DNA from: Rhodococcus ruber NBRC 15591
GTDB lineage: Bacteria > Actinomycetota > Actinomycetes > Mycobacteriales > Mycobacteriaceae
NCBI RefSeq assembly: GCF_001894945.1
Contig: NZ_BCXE01000016.1
Location: 116,721-180,720 of the forward strand
Direction of reading: 5' to 3'
DNA length: 64,000 bases
A model generated the notes under the pieces. That model made no database searches, had not been told where the DNA came from, and worked only from the letters and a program-made list of their open reading frames with translations. Both the position numbers and the translations under genes were made by a program. Shown here piece after piece: positions 53,513 to 64,000 of the stretch (its first letter is position 1; the number at the start of each line of letters is the position of its first letter).

Positions 53513-54202
53513 TCAGCGGGAGCCGGTCAGCCCGGCCAGAAAGGGGTTCGACGTCCGCTCCTGACCGATGGTGCTGGTCGGGCCGTGTCCGGGCAGGATC
53601 GCGGTGGAGTCGTCGCGCACGAGCAGTTTCGCCGCGATGGAGGCGAGCAGCTGTTCGTGGTCGCCGCCCGGCAGATCGGTGCGGCCGATCGAACCCTGGA
53701 ACAGGGTGTCGCCGGTGAGGGCGATCTCGACGTCGTCGCCGTCGGCGGTCGTCGCGTGGGTGCGCAGCACCACCGAACCCTGGGTGTGCCCCGGGGTGTG
53801 ATCGACGACGAACCGGATGCCGGCGTGCTCGACCTGATCGCCGTCGGCCAGTTCGATCACGGTGCGCGGCTCGGTGAATTCGGCGCCTTCGAGGAACGGC
53901 TTCAGCGTCGGGCCGATACCGCGACCGGGATCGGTCAGCATGTAGCGGTCCTCGGGATGGATGTAGGCCGGGATGTCGTAGCGGTCGGCGACGGCCTGCG
54001 CCGACCAGATGTGGTCGAGATGCCCGTGGGTGAGCAGCACCGCGCGCGGCGTCAACCCGGACCGGGTCAGAAAGTCCGCGAGGGGCTCGGCGGCATCCTG
54101 TCCGGGGTCGACGACGACGCAGTCCTCGGCGTCGTCCTGCGCGAGGATGTAACAGTTCGTCTGGAACATCCCGGCGGGGAATCCGGTGACGAGCACGGGC
54201 AT
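53513..54202 (-). CDS. Glyoxalase-II-like metallo-beta-lactamase-fold hydrolase
   Basis: 229 residues with the motif [10 protein letters not shown], the later HTPGHTQGS and TGDTLF, and a final LPGHGP. It is the Rv2581c type, 40 bp upstream of hisS and probably in the same operon. It hydrolyses thioesters or similar, possibly S-D-lactoyl conjugates of mycothiol or other thiols; the substrate is not established. Confidence 0.9.
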   Translation of the reverse strand: MPVLVTGFPAGMFQTNCYILAQDDAEDCVVVDPGQDAAEPLADFLTRSGLTPRAVLLTHGHLDHIWSAQAVADRYDIPAYIHPEDRYMLTDPGRGIGPTLKPFLEGAEFTEPRTVIELADGDQVEHAGIRFVVDHTPGHTQGSVVLRTHATTADGDDVEIALTGDTLFQGSIGRTDLPGGDHEQLLASIAAKLLVRDDSTAILPGHGPTSTIGQERTSNPFLAGLTGSR

Positions 54203-54363
54203 CGCTCCTACGGTGTGGGCCTCGGTGTGGCTCCTACAGCCTAGGCCGGGCTCCCCGGCGACCGGCTCTCAGGTTGGGGTGGCAGACTCGATCCGGCTCG
54301 AGCCGGGGGCCAGCGGCGACGATGGATCCGGCAACGACGATCGGTTACGGGAGGACTACTGCA

Positions 54364-55235
54364 GTGCCGAGTAACGCACAGCGGCGCCAGGCCGCCAAAC
54401 GCAAACTCGAGCGGCAGCTCGAACGACGGGCCCAGCGGGCGCGCAAGCGCCGCCAGCTCACCATCGGCCTGTCCGCGCTCGGTGTGGTCGCGGTCGTCGC
54501 GGCCGGCGTCGGTGTCTGGATGCTCACCCGCGACGACGGCGCGGACTCGACCGCGGCGTCGGAGACGACCGAGCCGGCGCCGCCGGAGTTCGGAGCGCTG
54601 CCGGCGGCCCGGTCCGAACCGTTGCCCGAATCCGTGACCTGTGCCTATCCGGCCGCCGGTGAGCCCGCCAGGCCCGTGCAGCCGCCCCGCACGGACGGCA
54701 TCCTCACCACCGGGGAGGGCAACACCGACATCAGCGTCAGCGTGGAGACCACCCAGGGCAACATCGGGCTGGTCCTGCAGAACGACACCTCCCCGTGCAC
54801 GGTCAACAACTTCCTGTCGCTGGCGTCGCAGGGGTACTTCGACGACACCGCCTGCCACCGCCTGACCACGTCCGACACGCTGGCCGTGCTGCAGTGCGGC
54901 GACCCCACCGGCACCGGGGCCGGCGGTCCCGGCTACCAGTTCGCCAACGAGTTCCCCACCGACCAGTACGCACCCGAGGATCCGGCGGCCACGCAGCCGT
55001 TGACCTATCCCCGCGGGACCGTCGCGATGGCCAACGCCGGCGCCGACACCAACGGCAGCCAGTTCTTCCTCGTGTACGGCGACTCGGTCCTGCCGCCGCA
55101 GTACACCGTGTTCGGCACCATCGACGAGACCGGCCTCGCGACCCTCGACAAGGTCGCCGCGGGCGGGGTCGAGGGCGGCGGCCAGGACGGCGCGCCGGCC
55201 CAGCCGATCTCGCTGACCAGTGTCAGGATGGACTG

Positions 55236-55236
<1 letters not shown>
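54364..55236 (+). CDS. ppiB: Membrane-anchored cyclophilin-type peptidyl-prolyl isomerase (PpiB-like)
   Basis: 290 residues. A basic cytoplasmic N-terminus (RRQAAKRKLERQLERRAQRA), one membrane helix (about 33-54), a linker, and a cyclophilin domain (about 120-290). The catalytic Arg is retained (ACHRLTTSDT), as are NGSQFFLVYGDS and YTVFGTIDETGL. It folds exported proteins on the outside of the membrane. GTG start with GGGAGGA upstream. First of three paralogues in a row; matches Rv2582. Confidence 0.9.
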
Positions 55237-56021
<785 letters not shown>

Positions 56022-56036
56022 CCCGGCGCGTTCCGC

Positions 56037-56070
56037 AACGCCCCGCCCACCCGCCGGTGAGCGGGGCGTT
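56037..56070 (+). terminator. Hairpin after the second cyclophilin
   Basis: Ten-base perfect arms AACGCCCCGC/GCGGGGCGTT with a 14-nt loop, 16 bases beyond the stop. It suggests the third cyclophilin gene has its own promoter. Confidence 0.7.
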
Positions 56071-56127
56071 CGCGTCCCCGCCGCGGGCAGGGGTCTGTCG
56101 GTTTGTGACGGGATCGTCTACTGTGCC

Positions 56128-56931
56128 GTGTCTGTGACCTCTGGTACCTCCATCGCTGTGCGTGCGGCCCTGAGCGTGGCCGTGGCACTCGCGACCGCAG
56201 CGTGTGCCGCGTCCGCGACCGCGCCCGCCCCTGCCGCGCTGCGGGCGACGACGACCGCTACGGTCGCCGGGCCCGCCGGGTTCGACCCGTCCGCCTATGC
56301 CGCTCTGCCGCCGCGTCCCGAACCGGGTGCCGCCACGGTCACCTGCACGTATCCTGCCGCCGGACCGGCGGCGCGGACGGCGACCATGCCCGGATCGACG
56401 TCCGTGCCTGCGACCGGAACGGTGGAGCTCACGCTGACGACCTCCGCGGGACCGGTCCCGTTGGTTCTCGAGCGCGCCGCAGCCCCGTGCGCGGTGCACA
56501 GCTTCGCCGGTCTCGCGCGGCAGGGCTTCTTCGACGGGACGCAGTGTCATCACGTGACGGACGAACCGGGCATGCAGATGCTCCGGTGCGGCGATCCGAG
56601 CGGATCCGGGGTGGGCGGGCCCGGCTACACGTTCGCCGACGAGTACCCCGTCACGGTCGTCCGCGGGGAGAACGGCTATCTGCCCGCCCCGGTCGTGTAT
56701 CCACGCGGCACCGTCGCGATGGCAGGCGCCGGGCACCGGGACAGCAACGGCAGCCAGTTCCTGCTCGTCTTCGGCGACTCGCTGCTCCATCCGCAGTACT
56801 CGGTGTTCGGTACCGTCGCCGAACCGGGCCTGCCGGTGCTCGAGGAGGTCGCCGCGGCCGGCAACGACGGCTCGAGCCCGCTCGGCGGCGGGCGCCCCCT
56901 CGCTCCGCTCGTCATCACCGACGTGGGATGA
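56128..56931 (+). CDS. Divergent lipoprotein-like cyclophilin, third paralogue
   Basis: 267 residues from a GTG at 56128 (a GTG at 56134 is an alternative). A hydrophobic signal ends at ATAAC, a plausible but weak lipobox. In the cyclophilin domain the catalytic Arg position is replaced (QCHHVTDEP in place of CHRLT). The insert EYPVTVVRGENGYLPAP also differs from the other two. Isomerase activity is therefore doubtful; a binding-only role is possible. Transcribed separately from the first two. Confidence 0.8.
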   Translation: MSVTSGTSIAVRAALSVAVALATAACAASATAPAPAALRATTTATVAGPAGFDPSAYAALPPRPEPGAATVTCTYPAAGPAARTATMPGSTSVPATGTVELTLTTSAGPVPLVLERAAAPCAVHSFAGLARQGFFDGTQCHHVTDEPGMQMLRCGDPSGSGVGGPGYTFADEYPVTVVRGENGYLPAPVVYPRGTVAMAGAGHRDSNGSQFLLVFGDSLLHPQYSVFGTVAEPGLPVLEEVAAAGNDGSSPLGGGRPLAPLVITDVG

Positions 56932-56960
56932 GACGCGACCGGCGCGGCCCCGGAACCGGC

Positions 56961-59267
56961 CTACGCCGCGGAGGTCACCCTGTACACGTCGTAGACGCCC
57001 TCCACGTTGCGGACGACGTTGAGGACGTGGCCCAGATGCTTGGGGTCTCCCATCTCGAAGGTGAAGCGGCTCACCGCGACCCGGTCGCCCGTCGTGGTCA
57101 CCGACGCCGACAGGATGTTCACCTTCTCGTCGGCGAGGGCCTTCGTGACATCCGAGAGCAGCCGGTGCCGGTCCAGCGCCTCGATCTGGATGGCCACGAG
57201 GAACACCGACGACGGCGACGGTGCCCACTCGACGTCGATGATCCGCTCGGCCTGCTGCTGCAGGGATCCGGCGTTGGTGCAGTCGGTGCGGTGCACGCTC
57301 ACCGAGCCGGTACGGGTGACGAAGCCCATGATCTCGTCGCCGGGTACCGGGGTGCAGCACTTGGCCAGTTTCGACACCGTGCCCGGGGCGCCGGGCACGA
57401 GGATGCCGGAGTCGCCGCTCTGCCGGGACCGGGTCGGAATGGACGACGGCGTGGCCCGCTCCGCGAGTTCCTCCTCGACCCCACCGACCCCGCCGAGGAG
57501 CGCGACGAGACGCTGCACGACGTGGTGCGCCGAGACATGGTGCTCCCCGACCGCGGTGTAGAGCGCCGATACGTCGGCGTACCGCAGTTCCTTTGCCACC
57601 GCCTGCATCAGGTCCGCGTTCATCAGGCGCTGCAGCGGCAACCCGACGCGCTTGACCTCCTTGCCGATGGCGTCCTTGCCGGTCTCGAGCGCCTCCTCGC
57701 GGCGTTCCTTCGCGAACCACTGCCGGATCTTGGCCTTCGCACGCGGCGAGACCACGAAGGACTGCCAGTCGCGGCTCGGCCCGGCGTTGGGATCCTTGGA
57801 AGTGAAGACCTCGACGACCTCGCCGTTCTCGAGTTTGCGCTCGAGCGCGACGAGCCGGCCGTTGACCCGTGCGCCGATGCAGCGGTGCCCCACCTCGGTG
57901 TGCACGGCGTACGCGAAGTCCACCGGGGTCGACCCGGACGGCAACGTGATCACGTCCCCCTTGGGGGTGAAGACGAAGATCTCCTTCACCGCGAGGTCGT
58001 AACGCAGCGACTCGAGGAACTCGCCGGGGTCGGCGGCCTCACGCTGCCAGTCGAGCAACTGCCGCATCCACGCCATGTCGTCGAGTTCGGCGGCGTCGCC
58101 CGAGTGCTTGCCCTTGGTCTCCTTGTACCGCCAGTGCGCGGCGATGCCGAACTCGGCGGTGCGGTGCATCTCCCGGGTCCGGATCTGCACCTCGAGCGGC
58201 TTGCCCTCGGGGCCGATCACCGTGGTGTGCAGCGACTGGTACACCCCGAACCGCGGCTGGGCGATGTAGTCCTTGAAGCGGCCTGCCATCGGCTGCCACA
58301 GCGAGTGCACGACACCCACTGCGGCGTAGCAGTCGCGGATCTCGTTGCACAGGATTCGCACGCCGACCAGGTCGTGGATGTCGTCGAAGTCGCGGCCCTT
58401 GACGATCATCTTCTGGTAGATCGACCAGTAGTGCTTCGGCCGGCCCTCGACGGTGGCCTCGATCCGCGACGCCGAGAGCGTCGAGTTGATCTCCGCGCGG
58501 ACCTTGGCCAGGTAGGTGTCGCGCGACGGCGCCCGGGTGGCGACGAGCCGGACGATCTCTTCGTACTTCTTCGGATGCAGGATCGCGAAGGACAGGTCCT
58601 CGAGTTCCCACTTGACCGTGGCCATGCCGAGACGGTGCGCGAGCGGAGCGATCACCTCGAGGGTCTCGCGTGCCTTGCGGGCCTGCTTCTCCGGCGGCAG
58701 GAAGCGCATGGTGCGCATGTTGTGCAGTCGATCGGCGACCTTGATCACCAGGACCCGGGGGTCGCGTGCCATCGCGATGATCATCTTGCGGATGGTCTCG
58801 CCCTCGGCCGCGGTGCCGAGCACCACCTTGTCCAGTTTGGTGACACCGTCGACGAGGTGGGCGACCTCCTCGCCGAACTCGGCGGTGAGTTGTTCGAGGC
58901 TGTAGCCGGTGTCCTCGACGGTGTCGTGCAGCAGCGCCGCGATCAGCGTCGTGGTGTCCATGCCGAGTTCGGCGAGGATCGTCGCGACCGCGAGGGGGTG
59001 GGTGATGTACGGGTCACCGGACTTGCGCTTCTGCGACGCGTGCCGCTCCTCCGCCACGTCGTAGGCGCGCTGCAGCTCCGACAGGTCGGCTTTCGGGTAC
59101 AGCTCGCGATGGATCGTGACCAGCGGCTCGAGCACCGGCTTGAGGTTGGTGCTGCGCTGCCCGGTGATGCGGCGCGCCAGCCTGGCCCGCACCCGGCGGG
59201 ACGCCGAGGTGGATGCCGAGGTCGGGGTCGGACCGGAGTTCTGGGACCGATCAAGATTCTGGGTCAT
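56961..59267 (-). CDS. relA: Bifunctional (p)ppGpp synthetase/hydrolase RelA/SpoT
   Basis: 768 residues: HD hydrolase domain (about 60-200, [26 protein letters not shown]), synthetase domain (about 235-370, [13 protein letters not shown]), TGS (about 410-470), zinc-finger-like and ACT (about 690-768) domains. It makes and degrades (p)ppGpp in the stringent response. The ATG at 59267 is chosen over the GTG at 59273 because GGGAGGTG ends 5 nt before it. Orientation and neighbours (apt, secF, secD upstream) match mycobacteria. Confidence 0.96.
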   Translation of the reverse strand: MTQNLDRSQNSGPTPTSASTSASRRVRARLARRITGQRSTNLKPVLEPLVTIHRELYPKADLSELQRAYDVAEERHASQKRKSGDPYITHPLAVATILAELGMDTTTLIAALLHDTVEDTGYSLEQLTAEFGEEVAHLVDGVTKLDKVVLGTAAEGETIRKMIIAMARDPRVLVIKVADRLHNMRTMRFLPPEKQARKARETLEVIAPLAHRLGMATVKWELEDLSFAILHPKKYEEIVRLVATRAPSRDTYLAKVRAEINSTLSASRIEATVEGRPKHYWSIYQKMIVKGRDFDDIHDLVGVRILCNEIRDCYAAVGVVHSLWQPMAGRFKDYIAQPRFGVYQSLHTTVIGPEGKPLEVQIRTREMHRTAEFGIAAHWRYKETKGKHSGDAAELDDMAWMRQLLDWQREAADPGEFLESLRYDLAVKEIFVFTPKGDVITLPSGSTPVDFAYAVHTEVGHRCIGARVNGRLVALERKLENGEVVEVFTSKDPNAGPSRDWQSFVVSPRAKAKIRQWFAKERREEALETGKDAIGKEVKRVGLPLQRLMNADLMQAVAKELRYADVSALYTAVGEHHVSAHHVVQRLVALLGGVGGVEEELAERATPSSIPTRSRQSGDSGILVPGAPGTVSKLAKCCTPVPGDEIMGFVTRTGSVSVHRTDCTNAGSLQQQAERIIDVEWAPSPSSVFLVAIQIEALDRHRLLSDVTKALADEKVNILSASVTTTGDRVAVSRFTFEMGDPKHLGHVLNVVRNVEGVYDVYRVTSAA

Positions 59268-59358
59268 GCCCACACCTCCCGTCGCCGATGCACACCGGGC
59301 GTACCGTCGCGCATTCCTCGTCGTCCGGAACCACCGGCACCTGCGCCAACTCTAGCTC

Positions 59359-59916
59359 TCAGAGCCGGACCAATGACGTCACCGGGTACTTTTCCAGCCG
59401 CGCGCGCCCGCCGAGAACCTCGATCTCGGTGACCACGGCCACCGCGACGACGAGAGCGCCGGCCGCGTCGAGCAACTCCGCCGTCGCCGAGAGGGTGCCG
59501 CCGGTCGCCAGCACGTCGTCGACGACGAGTACCCGTCGGCCGCGCAGCCGAACCGAATCCTGCGGAATCTCGATCGCCGCGGTGCCGTACTCGAGCGAGT
59601 ACTCGCGGGTGTTCACCGGCGGGGGCAGCTTGCCGGCCTTGCGCACCGCGAGGACGCCGGTGCCCAGTGCGTGGGCGATCCCGCCGCCGAGCAGGAAGCC
59701 GCGGGCGTCGACCCCGGCCACCAGTTCCGCATCGGGTGCGGTGGCGGCCAGCGCCGCGATCACCGCCCCGAACGCCTCGCCGTCGGCGAAGACCGGGGTC
59801 AGGTCGGCGAAGCGGACCCCGGGTGTCGGGAAGTCGTCGACCCAGCGGGTGTGGGCGGTGACCGCTGTGGCGGCACGGTCCATCAGCGCGTGCGCTCCGG
59901 CGGGAAGGCTGCTCAT
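59359..59916 (-). CDS. apt: Adenine phosphoribosyltransferase
   Basis: 185 residues. The PRPP-binding motif is VLVVDDVLATGGTL and the N-terminal FPTPGVRFADLTPVFAD and EYSLEYGTAAIEIP are typical of Apt. It salvages adenine to AMP. The ATG overlaps the stop of the upstream solute-binding protein gene (ATGA). Probably cotranscribed with secD-secF-SBP; relA lies 91 bp downstream. Confidence 0.95.
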   Translation of the reverse strand: MSSLPAGAHALMDRAATAVTAHTRWVDDFPTPGVRFADLTPVFADGEAFGAVIAALAATAPDAELVAGVDARGFLLGGGIAHALGTGVLAVRKAGKLPPPVNTREYSLEYGTAAIEIPQDSVRLRGRRVLVVDDVLATGGTLSATAELLDAAGALVVAVAVVTEIEVLGGRARLEKYPVTSLVRL

Positions 59917-61658
59917 CGGTTGAGGATCCACCTGTCCATGTTCCAGCCCGCACCGGCGGCGCTGGCGTTGACGACGGCGGCACGAAGGCCGCCGGCGAAG
60001 GTCGTCTCCCGGGGCTGCGCGTACAGCGGCAGGGTCGGCATCTCGGTCCACAGGATCGTCTCGGCCTCGCCGACCAGGCCGGAAATCGTGGCGTCGTCGG
60101 TGGTCACGGCGAGGGCATCGAGGATCCGGTCGACTCGGGCATCGGCGAAGCGACCGACGTTGGCGCCGGCGGCGGAGTTGAGGGAACCGCGGGCGTCCTG
60201 CATGTCGGCCGTGCCGCCCGCGCCCGCGGCGGCGGCGGTCCCGGCCAGTACGGCGTCGACCTGACCCGCCGCGAGCTGCGACGGCGTGAACGTGTCGGAG
60301 GCGGCGTCGACCACCTCGATGCCGGCCTCGCGACAGGACTGGGCGATCAGTTCGACGGTGCGGGCGCGGCGCGGGTCGGGACCGAGGTACCCGATCCGCA
60401 CGGTGATGCGGTCCGTCCCGGCCGCGGCGAGCTCGGCCTGCGCCGCGGTCGTGTCCGCCTCGTCGTAGCGGGCCGCGGGCCCGGACACACCCGGGTACAG
60501 GGGCGAGTCGGCGGGCAGCAGCCGCGACGAGGTGGTCCCGGAACCGAGACCGGTGGCGGGGACGTCCCCGACCCGGCCGAACTCGTCGAACAACTGCGAC
60601 CGGGGCACGCACAGCGCGAACGCCCGGCGCGCGGCGGGGGCGCCGAGGCTCCCGCCCTCGGTGCCCAGCACGAGCTGTTCGACGTTGCGCGAGGCCGTGT
60701 CCGTCGTTTCCGCGTCGTCGCCGAGCGACAGGTCCAGGGCTCCGGTGGCGGCGTCGACGACGTGGACGCGGCCGTCGGAGGCGGCTGCGGCGGCGTCGGT
60801 GCCGCGCGGCCACACCACGATCCGGTCGGTGCCGGGCTTGTTGCCCCACCAGCGCTCGTTCGCGACGAGGACGAGTCCGTCCTCGACGGTGAACGACTCG
60901 ATCCGGTAGGGACCCGAGGCCGGCAGCAGCGACAGATCCACCGCGCCCGGGGTCAGGTTCCATCCCGTGTTCCAGAAGTCGGCGAGCCGGCGCAGCGCCT
61001 CGACGTCGCCGCCGCCGATTGCGGCGACCACGTCGGGCACCCCCGAGACGCGGGCCGCGACGTGCGCAGGCATCAGTTCGGTGGCGCCGAACAGGGCCCG
61101 CCAGTCGGCGTAGGCGCGGCCTGCGCGGAAGACGACGGTGGCGTCTTTGGATCCGGTCTGGCAGTCGATCCGTTCGATGTCGACATAACCCGAGCGTCGC
61201 GCGGCGGCAAACAGGTTCTCCGCTGCTCCCGACGCGTCGGGAGCGGTGAATCGCCCACTGGCGGCCGCCCAGGTCAGCACCAGGTCGTCGCACGACATCG
61301 GCACCCCGTCCGAGTACACGGAGTCCGGGGACAGCCGGTACTGGACGGTCAGCGGGTCCTGCGCGACGACGGTGGCCGTCCCGATGTCGGTGTCGGAGAT
61401 CACCTGGCCGGCCGGATCGACGTAGCCGAACCCGGGCAGCACACGGGCCAGGGCCTGCCGGGCTCCCGAGGCGGCGCCGTCGACGGTGTTGGCGTTGTAG
61501 GTGGTGACCGTGTTGTCGAGTGCGTACCCGATGGAGGGCAGAGACTCCTCCGTCGTGCCGCAGGCCACGATCGTCGCGGCGAGTGCTGCTGCAGCAGCCG
61601 TCGCCGCAAGGGCCGCGCGGACCGACCGGCGGCGCCGGGTGTGCTCGGGTGCCGACAT
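59913..61658 (-). CDS. Family 5 extracellular solute-binding lipoprotein (Rv2585c-like)
   Basis: 581 residues. A basic-hydrophobic lipoprotein signal (ATIVAC, Cys about 33) precedes a SBP_bac_5 domain of the oligopeptide/dipeptide type (YALDNTVTTYNANTVDG, VQYRLSPDSVYSDGVP). No permease or ATPase genes are nearby, so it may work with a distant ABC transporter or have another cell-surface role. The position between secF and apt is conserved in mycobacteria. One-base gap to secF. Confidence 0.88.
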   Translation of the reverse strand: MSAPEHTRRRRSVRAALAATAAAAALAATIVACGTTEESLPSIGYALDNTVTTYNANTVDGAASGARQALARVLPGFGYVDPAGQVISDTDIGTATVVAQDPLTVQYRLSPDSVYSDGVPMSCDDLVLTWAAASGRFTAPDASGAAENLFAAARRSGYVDIERIDCQTGSKDATVVFRAGRAYADWRALFGATELMPAHVAARVSGVPDVVAAIGGGDVEALRRLADFWNTGWNLTPGAVDLSLLPASGPYRIESFTVEDGLVLVANERWWGNKPGTDRIVVWPRGTDAAAAASDGRVHVVDAATGALDLSLGDDAETTDTASRNVEQLVLGTEGGSLGAPAARRAFALCVPRSQLFDEFGRVGDVPATGLGSGTTSSRLLPADSPLYPGVSGPAARYDEADTTAAQAELAAAGTDRITVRIGYLGPDPRRARTVELIAQSCREAGIEVVDAASDTFTPSQLAAGQVDAVLAGTAAAAGAGGTADMQDARGSLNSAAGANVGRFADARVDRILDALAVTTDDATISGLVGEAETILWTEMPTLPLYAQPRETTFAGGLRAAVVNASAAGAGWNMDRWILNR

Positions 61659-61659
61659 G

Positions 61660-62862
61660 TCAGTGCCTTCTCTTGGCGCGCTTCCCGGTGGGGCGGACCC
61701 CCGGTCTGGGGGTGCGTTCGGCCACCCGGGGAGCACCGGCACCCGCCGTCGTGGCCACCGCGCCGCGCTCGGTCACGGACATCGGTGCCGCAGCGGCGTG
61801 CGCGCCGACGGTCTTCTCACCGGACGGCACCGAACGCGACTGCGCGGCGTCGCGCTTGGCCAGCACTTTGCGGGTGTGCGCCGCCACCGGCCCGCGCCAC
61901 TCCTTGAGCGTCACCAGCAGCGGCGTCGCGAAGAAGATCGACGAGTAGGCGCCGACCACGATGCCGACCAGCTGGACGAGGGCGAGGTCCTTGAGGGTGC
62001 CGACGCCGAGCAGCCACACCGCGATCACCATCAGCGCGAGCACCGGCAGCACCGAGATGACGGTGGTGTTGATCGACCGCATGAGGGTCTGGTTGACGGC
62101 GAGGTTGGCCTGCTCGGCGTAGGTCCGTCGATGCAGGTGCAGAATGCCGCGGGTGTTCTCCTCGACCTTGTCGAACACCACCACGGAGTCGTACAGCGAG
62201 AAGCCGAGGATGGTGAGCAGGCCGATGACGGTGGCCGGGGTGACCTCGAAGCCGACGAGGGAGTACACCCCCGCGGTCACGATCATGTCGAAGAACAGCG
62301 CGGCCAGCGCCGCGAGTGCCATGTCCCGCTCGTAGCGCACCGCGATGTAGATGCTGACGAGCACCAGGAACACCGCGAGTGCGATGAGGGCCTTCTGGGT
62401 GATCTGTCCGCCCCACGTCTCGCTGACGTCGGCGACGCTGATCGCGTCGCGCGACGGCACGCCGTCGGGCCCGGTGGGCTGGAACTCGTCGTAGAGCGCG
62501 TTCTGCAGCGCCCGGACCTGTTCCAGGTCGAGGGCTTCCGACCGGATCTGGATGGAGGCGCCGGCGCCGGACCCGACGGTCTGCACCGATTCGGGTTCCG
62601 CGCCGAGGGTGTCGGAGTACACCGTCTCCACCTGTTCGGTGGTGACGCCCTCGGCGGCCGGGAGCTGGATGCGGGTGCCGCCCTCGAAGTCGATGCCCCA
62701 GGTGAAACCGCGGATCAGCATGCTCAGCAGCGCCACCAGCACGATGGCGCCGGTGAGCAGATAGTAGAACTTGCGGCGGCCGACGATCTCGAACGCGCCC
62801 GTGCCGGTGTAGAGGCGCGAGAGGGTGCTGTGCCGGGGTGCGGTCGTGGTGGTGTCGGTCAT
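61660..62862 (-). CDS. secF: Protein translocase subunit SecF
   Basis: 400 residues with six membrane helices: first helix LLTGAIVLVALLSMLI, then the SecF signature GIDFEGGTRIQLP and, in the membrane domain, LLTILGFSLYDSVVVFDKVEEN and NQTLMRSINTTVI. Long Ala/Arg/Pro C-terminal tail (about 345-400). With SecD it uses proton-motive force to drive late steps of Sec export. The ATG at 62862 is preferred over the GTG at 62868 because of the GGAGG spacing. Confidence 0.96.
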   Translation of the reverse strand: MTDTTTTAPRHSTLSRLYTGTGAFEIVGRRKFYYLLTGAIVLVALLSMLIRGFTWGIDFEGGTRIQLPAAEGVTTEQVETVYSDTLGAEPESVQTVGSGAGASIQIRSEALDLEQVRALQNALYDEFQPTGPDGVPSRDAISVADVSETWGGQITQKALIALAVFLVLVSIYIAVRYERDMALAALAALFFDMIVTAGVYSLVGFEVTPATVIGLLTILGFSLYDSVVVFDKVEENTRGILHLHRRTYAEQANLAVNQTLMRSINTTVISVLPVLALMVIAVWLLGVGTLKDLALVQLVGIVVGAYSSIFFATPLLVTLKEWRGPVAAHTRKVLAKRDAAQSRSVPSGEKTVGAHAAAAPMSVTERGAVATTAGAGAPRVAERTPRPGVRPTGKRAKRRH

Positions 62863-62864
62863 CG

Positions 62865-64000
62865 TCACGCCTCCTTCGCCGAGGCAGCCGCGAGCTGGCG
62901 CTCACGGGCGACCTGCTGAATGGCGCCGAGACCGTTCACGCTCGGCTTGGACCAGAACTTCGACTTCGACGCGAGGTGCACCAGCGGCCAGGTCACGAGG
63001 AACACGACCACGACGTCGAGGATGGTGGTCAGACCCAGCGTGAACGCGAAGCCACGGACCTGGCCGACCGCGAGGATGTAGAGCACCGCGGCCGCGATGA
63101 AGCTCACGGCGTTGCCGGACAGGATGGTCCGGCGGGCCCGCGCCCAGCCGCGGGGCACGGCGGAGCGGAAGCTGCGTCCTTCACGGATCTCGTCCTTGAT
63201 GCGTTCGAAGAAGACCACGAACGAATCGGCGGTCATGCCGATACCGATGATCAGGCCGGCGATGCCCGCGAGATCGAGGGTGAAGTTGATGTAGCGGCCG
63301 AGCAGCACCATCACCGCGTACACGGCGAGGCCGGACATCACCAGCGACAGCGCGACGAGTACCCCGAGCATGCGGTAGTACACGAGGCTGTAGATCAGCA
63401 CCAGGAGCAGTCCGACGACGCCGGCGATCAGCCCGGCCTCGAGGGACGCCAGACCGAGGGTTGCGGACACCGTCTCGGCCTCCGACGCCGCGAAGGACAG
63501 GGGCAGCGAGCCGTACTTGAGGGTGTTGGCGAGCTCGGTGGCCTCGGTGTTGCTGAAGTTGCCGGTGATGGAGGTTGCGCTTCCGGCGGGGGTGGCGCCC
63601 TGGATGACGGGCGCACTGACCACCTTGGAGTCGAGGACGAACGCAGCCTGCTGGCCGATGTTGGCGGCGGTGAACTGCGCCCAGGTGCTGCTGCCCTCGG
63701 AGTCGAACGTCAGGCTGACCTCGTAGCGGGACTGCTGGGAGTTGTAGCCGGCGGACGCGTCGGTGATCTGCTGACCGTCGATGATGCTCGGGCCGAGCAG
63801 ATAGACGGCGGTGCCGTCGGTGGAGCAGGCCACCAGCGGCTTGGCCGGATCGTCGTTGCCGGCGAGCGGGTCAGCGGCCGAGCAGTCCAGGGTGGCCATG
63901 GCCTCCTGCAGGACGGCCGGGTCCTCGCTCTGCCGCGTCTCCTTCGCCGCCGCGATGTCCGCGGCCGCCCGGGCCTGCGGGTCGAGGTCCTCCGCGGGAG
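62865..64000 (-). CDS. secD: Protein translocase subunit SecD, 5' end outside the window
   Basis: The last 378 codons or so of secD; the frame runs off the window edge. The visible part includes the end of the periplasmic P1 domain and the five C-terminal membrane helices with the conserved [52 protein letters not shown] and [22 protein letters not shown] segments. It is two bases upstream of secF; the two are cotranslated. Confidence 0.95.
   Translation of the reverse strand, partial: PAEDLDPQARAAADIAAAKETRQSEDPAVLQEAMATLDCSAADPLAGNDDPAKPLVACSTDGTAVYLLGPSIIDGQQITDASAGYNSQQSRYEVSLTFDSEGSSTWAQFTAANIGQQAAFVLDSKVVSAPVIQGATPAGSATSITGNFSNTEATELANTLKYGSLPLSFAASEAETVSATLGLASLEAGLIAGVVGLLLVLIYSLVYYRMLGVLVALSLVMSGLAVYAVMVLLGRYINFTLDLAGIAGLIIGIGMTADSFVVFFERIKDEIREGRSFRSAVPRGWARARRTILSGNAVSFIAAAVLYILAVGQVRGFAFTLGLTTILDVVVVFLVTWPLVHLASKSKFWSKPSVNGLGAIQQVARERQLAAASAKEA

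Noticed and set aside
56202..59432. 1076-codon plus-strand frame antisense to relA
   Set aside because: Composition is that of an antisense shadow (Leu/Asp/Arg runs); relA on the minus strand is certain.

Overview
The window is GC-rich, densely coded chromosomal DNA of a mycolic-acid actinomycete, most likely Rhodococcus or a close relative. Evidence: near full-length matches to mycobacterial families (DevR/DevS, Hrp1-type CBS protein, WS/DGAT, LppP/LprE, EspC-like type VII substrate), many GTG starts, and a gene order that matches, from memory, the M. tuberculosis Rv2572c-Rv2587c segment. That backbone is aspS, ypfJ, the Rv2578c-type radical SAM protein, hisS, the glyoxalase-II-like hydrolase, a cyclophilin, relA, apt, a solute-binding lipoprotein, secF and secD. 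Two blocks, about 7.5-36.6 kb and 37.7-52 kb, interrupt it and hold the accessory genes.

1-9 kb: a truncated PhoD phosphatase, a Tat-exported alkaline-phosphatase-superfamily enzyme, an Hrp1-like CBS protein, a small-molecule kinase-like protein, aspS, a YpfJ peptidase and a lipase-maturation-factor-like membrane protein. 9-14 kb: a very short acidic ORF with its own terminator, then a DosR-type hypoxia locus (WS/DGAT, DevR and a flavin-binding-like protein on one strand, the heme-GAF kinase DevS divergent). 14-20 kb: an ECF sigma/DGPF pair, a YbdK-type ligase, a yeast-type cytosine deaminase and an orphan GHKL ATPase. 20.7-22.9 kb: a graveyard of broken genes, including a decayed N-terminus resembling the DISARM helicase DrmD and a DUF6308 fragment. 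23-28 kb: two small secreted proteins, a HEAT protein plus a MerR-HEAT fusion regulator with a MerR-style 19-bp-spaced promoter, a broken cold-shock-like gene, and small enzymes.

30.0-34.9 kb holds the most interesting unit: five tightly coupled genes encoding a GH26 lipoprotein, a GAF-SpoIIE phosphatase, a cellulose-synthase-like membrane glycosyltransferase with a large helical insert, a STAS antagonist and an RsbW-like kinase. This reads as a polysaccharide synthase with its own partner-switching module. 37.7-43.6 kb is a TetR-flanked urea/guanidine-type operon (permease, two DUF1989 proteins, a carboxyltransferase protein) that lacks the biotin carboxylase, biotin carrier and hydrolase. 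43.6-45.2 kb is a coupled pair of putative type VII substrates. 46.7-50.7 kb holds J-domain and Hsp20 chaperones, ctaD and a hemerythrin. From 51.5 kb the conserved hisS-secD block runs to the window end, where secD is cut off.

Three convergent intergenic gaps are filled by short GC-rich tandem repeats of 24, 17 and 16 bp that start at or just beyond a stop codon. I saw no rRNA, tRNA, CRISPR array or intact insertion sequence. All family assignments are by reading and recall; no search was run.
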